The position numbers and the translations under genes are program-made. A stretch of 36,896 bases of DNA, taken from NCBI GenBank assembly GCA_019654215.1, contig BPDI01000030.1:1-36896 (forward strand). The letters are read 5' to 3'. Source of the stretch: Gammaproteobacteria bacterium (GTDB taxonomy: Bacteria; Pseudomonadota; Gammaproteobacteria; Pseudomonadales; Pseudohongiellaceae). Below, piece by piece: positions 36,677 through 36,896 of the stretch; the first letter of the stretch is position 1; every line of letters starts with the position of its first letter. The notes under the pieces are model-generated. The model was not told the DNA's origin. It saw only the letters and a list, made by a program, of their open reading frames with translations, and searched no databases.

Positions 36677-36896
36677 TTAGCCTTTTTCTTTATCCAGTTT
36701 GCGCTCCACTTTATCGCTAAGTGCTTCCGGCGCTTCGATAGTAAGCTCTTCACCATACATAACTCGCCGACAAATTGTTCATAATGGTATTCGAATACCG
36801 GAAAGACGGTAGCTTCTGGTTCGTTGGGTAAAAAGTACCATCCCGCAGCGCTGCCCGCGCGGTAAACCGCTTCATGACTCCAGTTAAATTCCTTTT
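36677..36896 (-). CDS. 3' end of an unrecognised gene, cut by the window edge, one frameshift
   Basis: On the minus strand entering from the right edge, a frame reads NWSHEAVYRAGSAAGWYFLP, then NEPEATVFPVFEYHYEQFVG. One base appears missing near 36745, after which MYGEELTIEAPEALSDKVER and KLDKEKG lead to a stop at 36679-36677. Composition and codon use look coding, and a charged helical C-terminus is visible. I do not recognise the family. It converges with ettA, 41 bases away, with no hairpin terminator seen. Confidence 0.5.

Noticed and set aside
1..36896. tRNA, rRNA, CRISPR arrays, insertion sequences, integrases
   Set aside because: No cloverleaf, rRNA segment, regularly spaced repeat or transposase motif was found by eye; a covariance-model search would be needed to exclude small RNAs.

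Overview
The window looks like chromosome of a Gammaproteobacterium near the Pseudomonadales/Cellvibrionales, at moderate to low GC. The best pointer is the conserved block xseB-ispA-dxs facing ribA-pgpA-thiL-nusB-ribH-ribBA-ribE-ribD-nrdR-glyA, with ettA divergent from glyA. This order is familiar from Pseudomonas-type genomes. Taxonomy below that level is not readable from the sequence.

Layout. (1) 0.2-1.9 kb: a frameshifted beta-keto acid cleavage enzyme and degraded sequence. (2) 1.9-9.2 kb: an ECF sigma factor with a ChrR-type zinc anti-sigma factor, divergent from a translationally coupled operon of SnoaL-like protein, short-chain dehydrogenase, flavin amine-oxidase-like protein, DUF1365, CFA-synthase-like methyltransferase, DUF2878 and chalcone-isomerase-like protein. 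The shared intergenic region carries one good match to the RpoE/ChrR promoter (TGATCC-N18-TAAGA) in each direction, so this reads as a singlet-oxygen-responsive lipid modification module. (3) 9.2-13.3 kb: three predicted exported proteins (Tat-dependent DapA-family protein, PQQ-dependent dehydrogenase lipoprotein, secreted cupin), ended by a bidirectional terminator. (4) 13.3-17.3 kb: 1-Cys peroxiredoxin, a coupled methyltransferase/VTT membrane protein pair, a GFA-family zinc protein and an acyl-activating enzyme. (5) 17.4-20.7 kb: a badly interrupted block with a PepSY membrane protein, an intact MAPEG protein, a small unknown ORF and an alpha/beta hydrolase. (6) 21.2-24.3 kb: xseB-ispA-dxs, feeding isoprenoid precursor synthesis. 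(7) 24.4-26.8 kb: a cobalamin riboswitch, cobO, a btuF-like gene and an opposing cobC-like phosphatase, forming a B12 cassette. (8) 26.8-34.8 kb: riboflavin synthesis (ribA, ribBA, ribH, ribE, ribD) with nusB, thiL, pgpA, nrdR and glyA. (9) 35.0-36.9 kb: ettA and the 3' end of an unrecognised gene.

A theme across the window is single-base frame changes that leave recognisable family motifs on both sides. Most are missing bases, many in homopolymers. They cluster at 0.8, 3.9-8.7, 17.4-20.7, 25-26 and 36.6 kb, while long conserved genes elsewhere are clean. Either read errors are concentrated in poorly covered stretches or accessory genes are genuinely decaying. The sequence alone does not decide, so restored spans are given with the shift positions stated.
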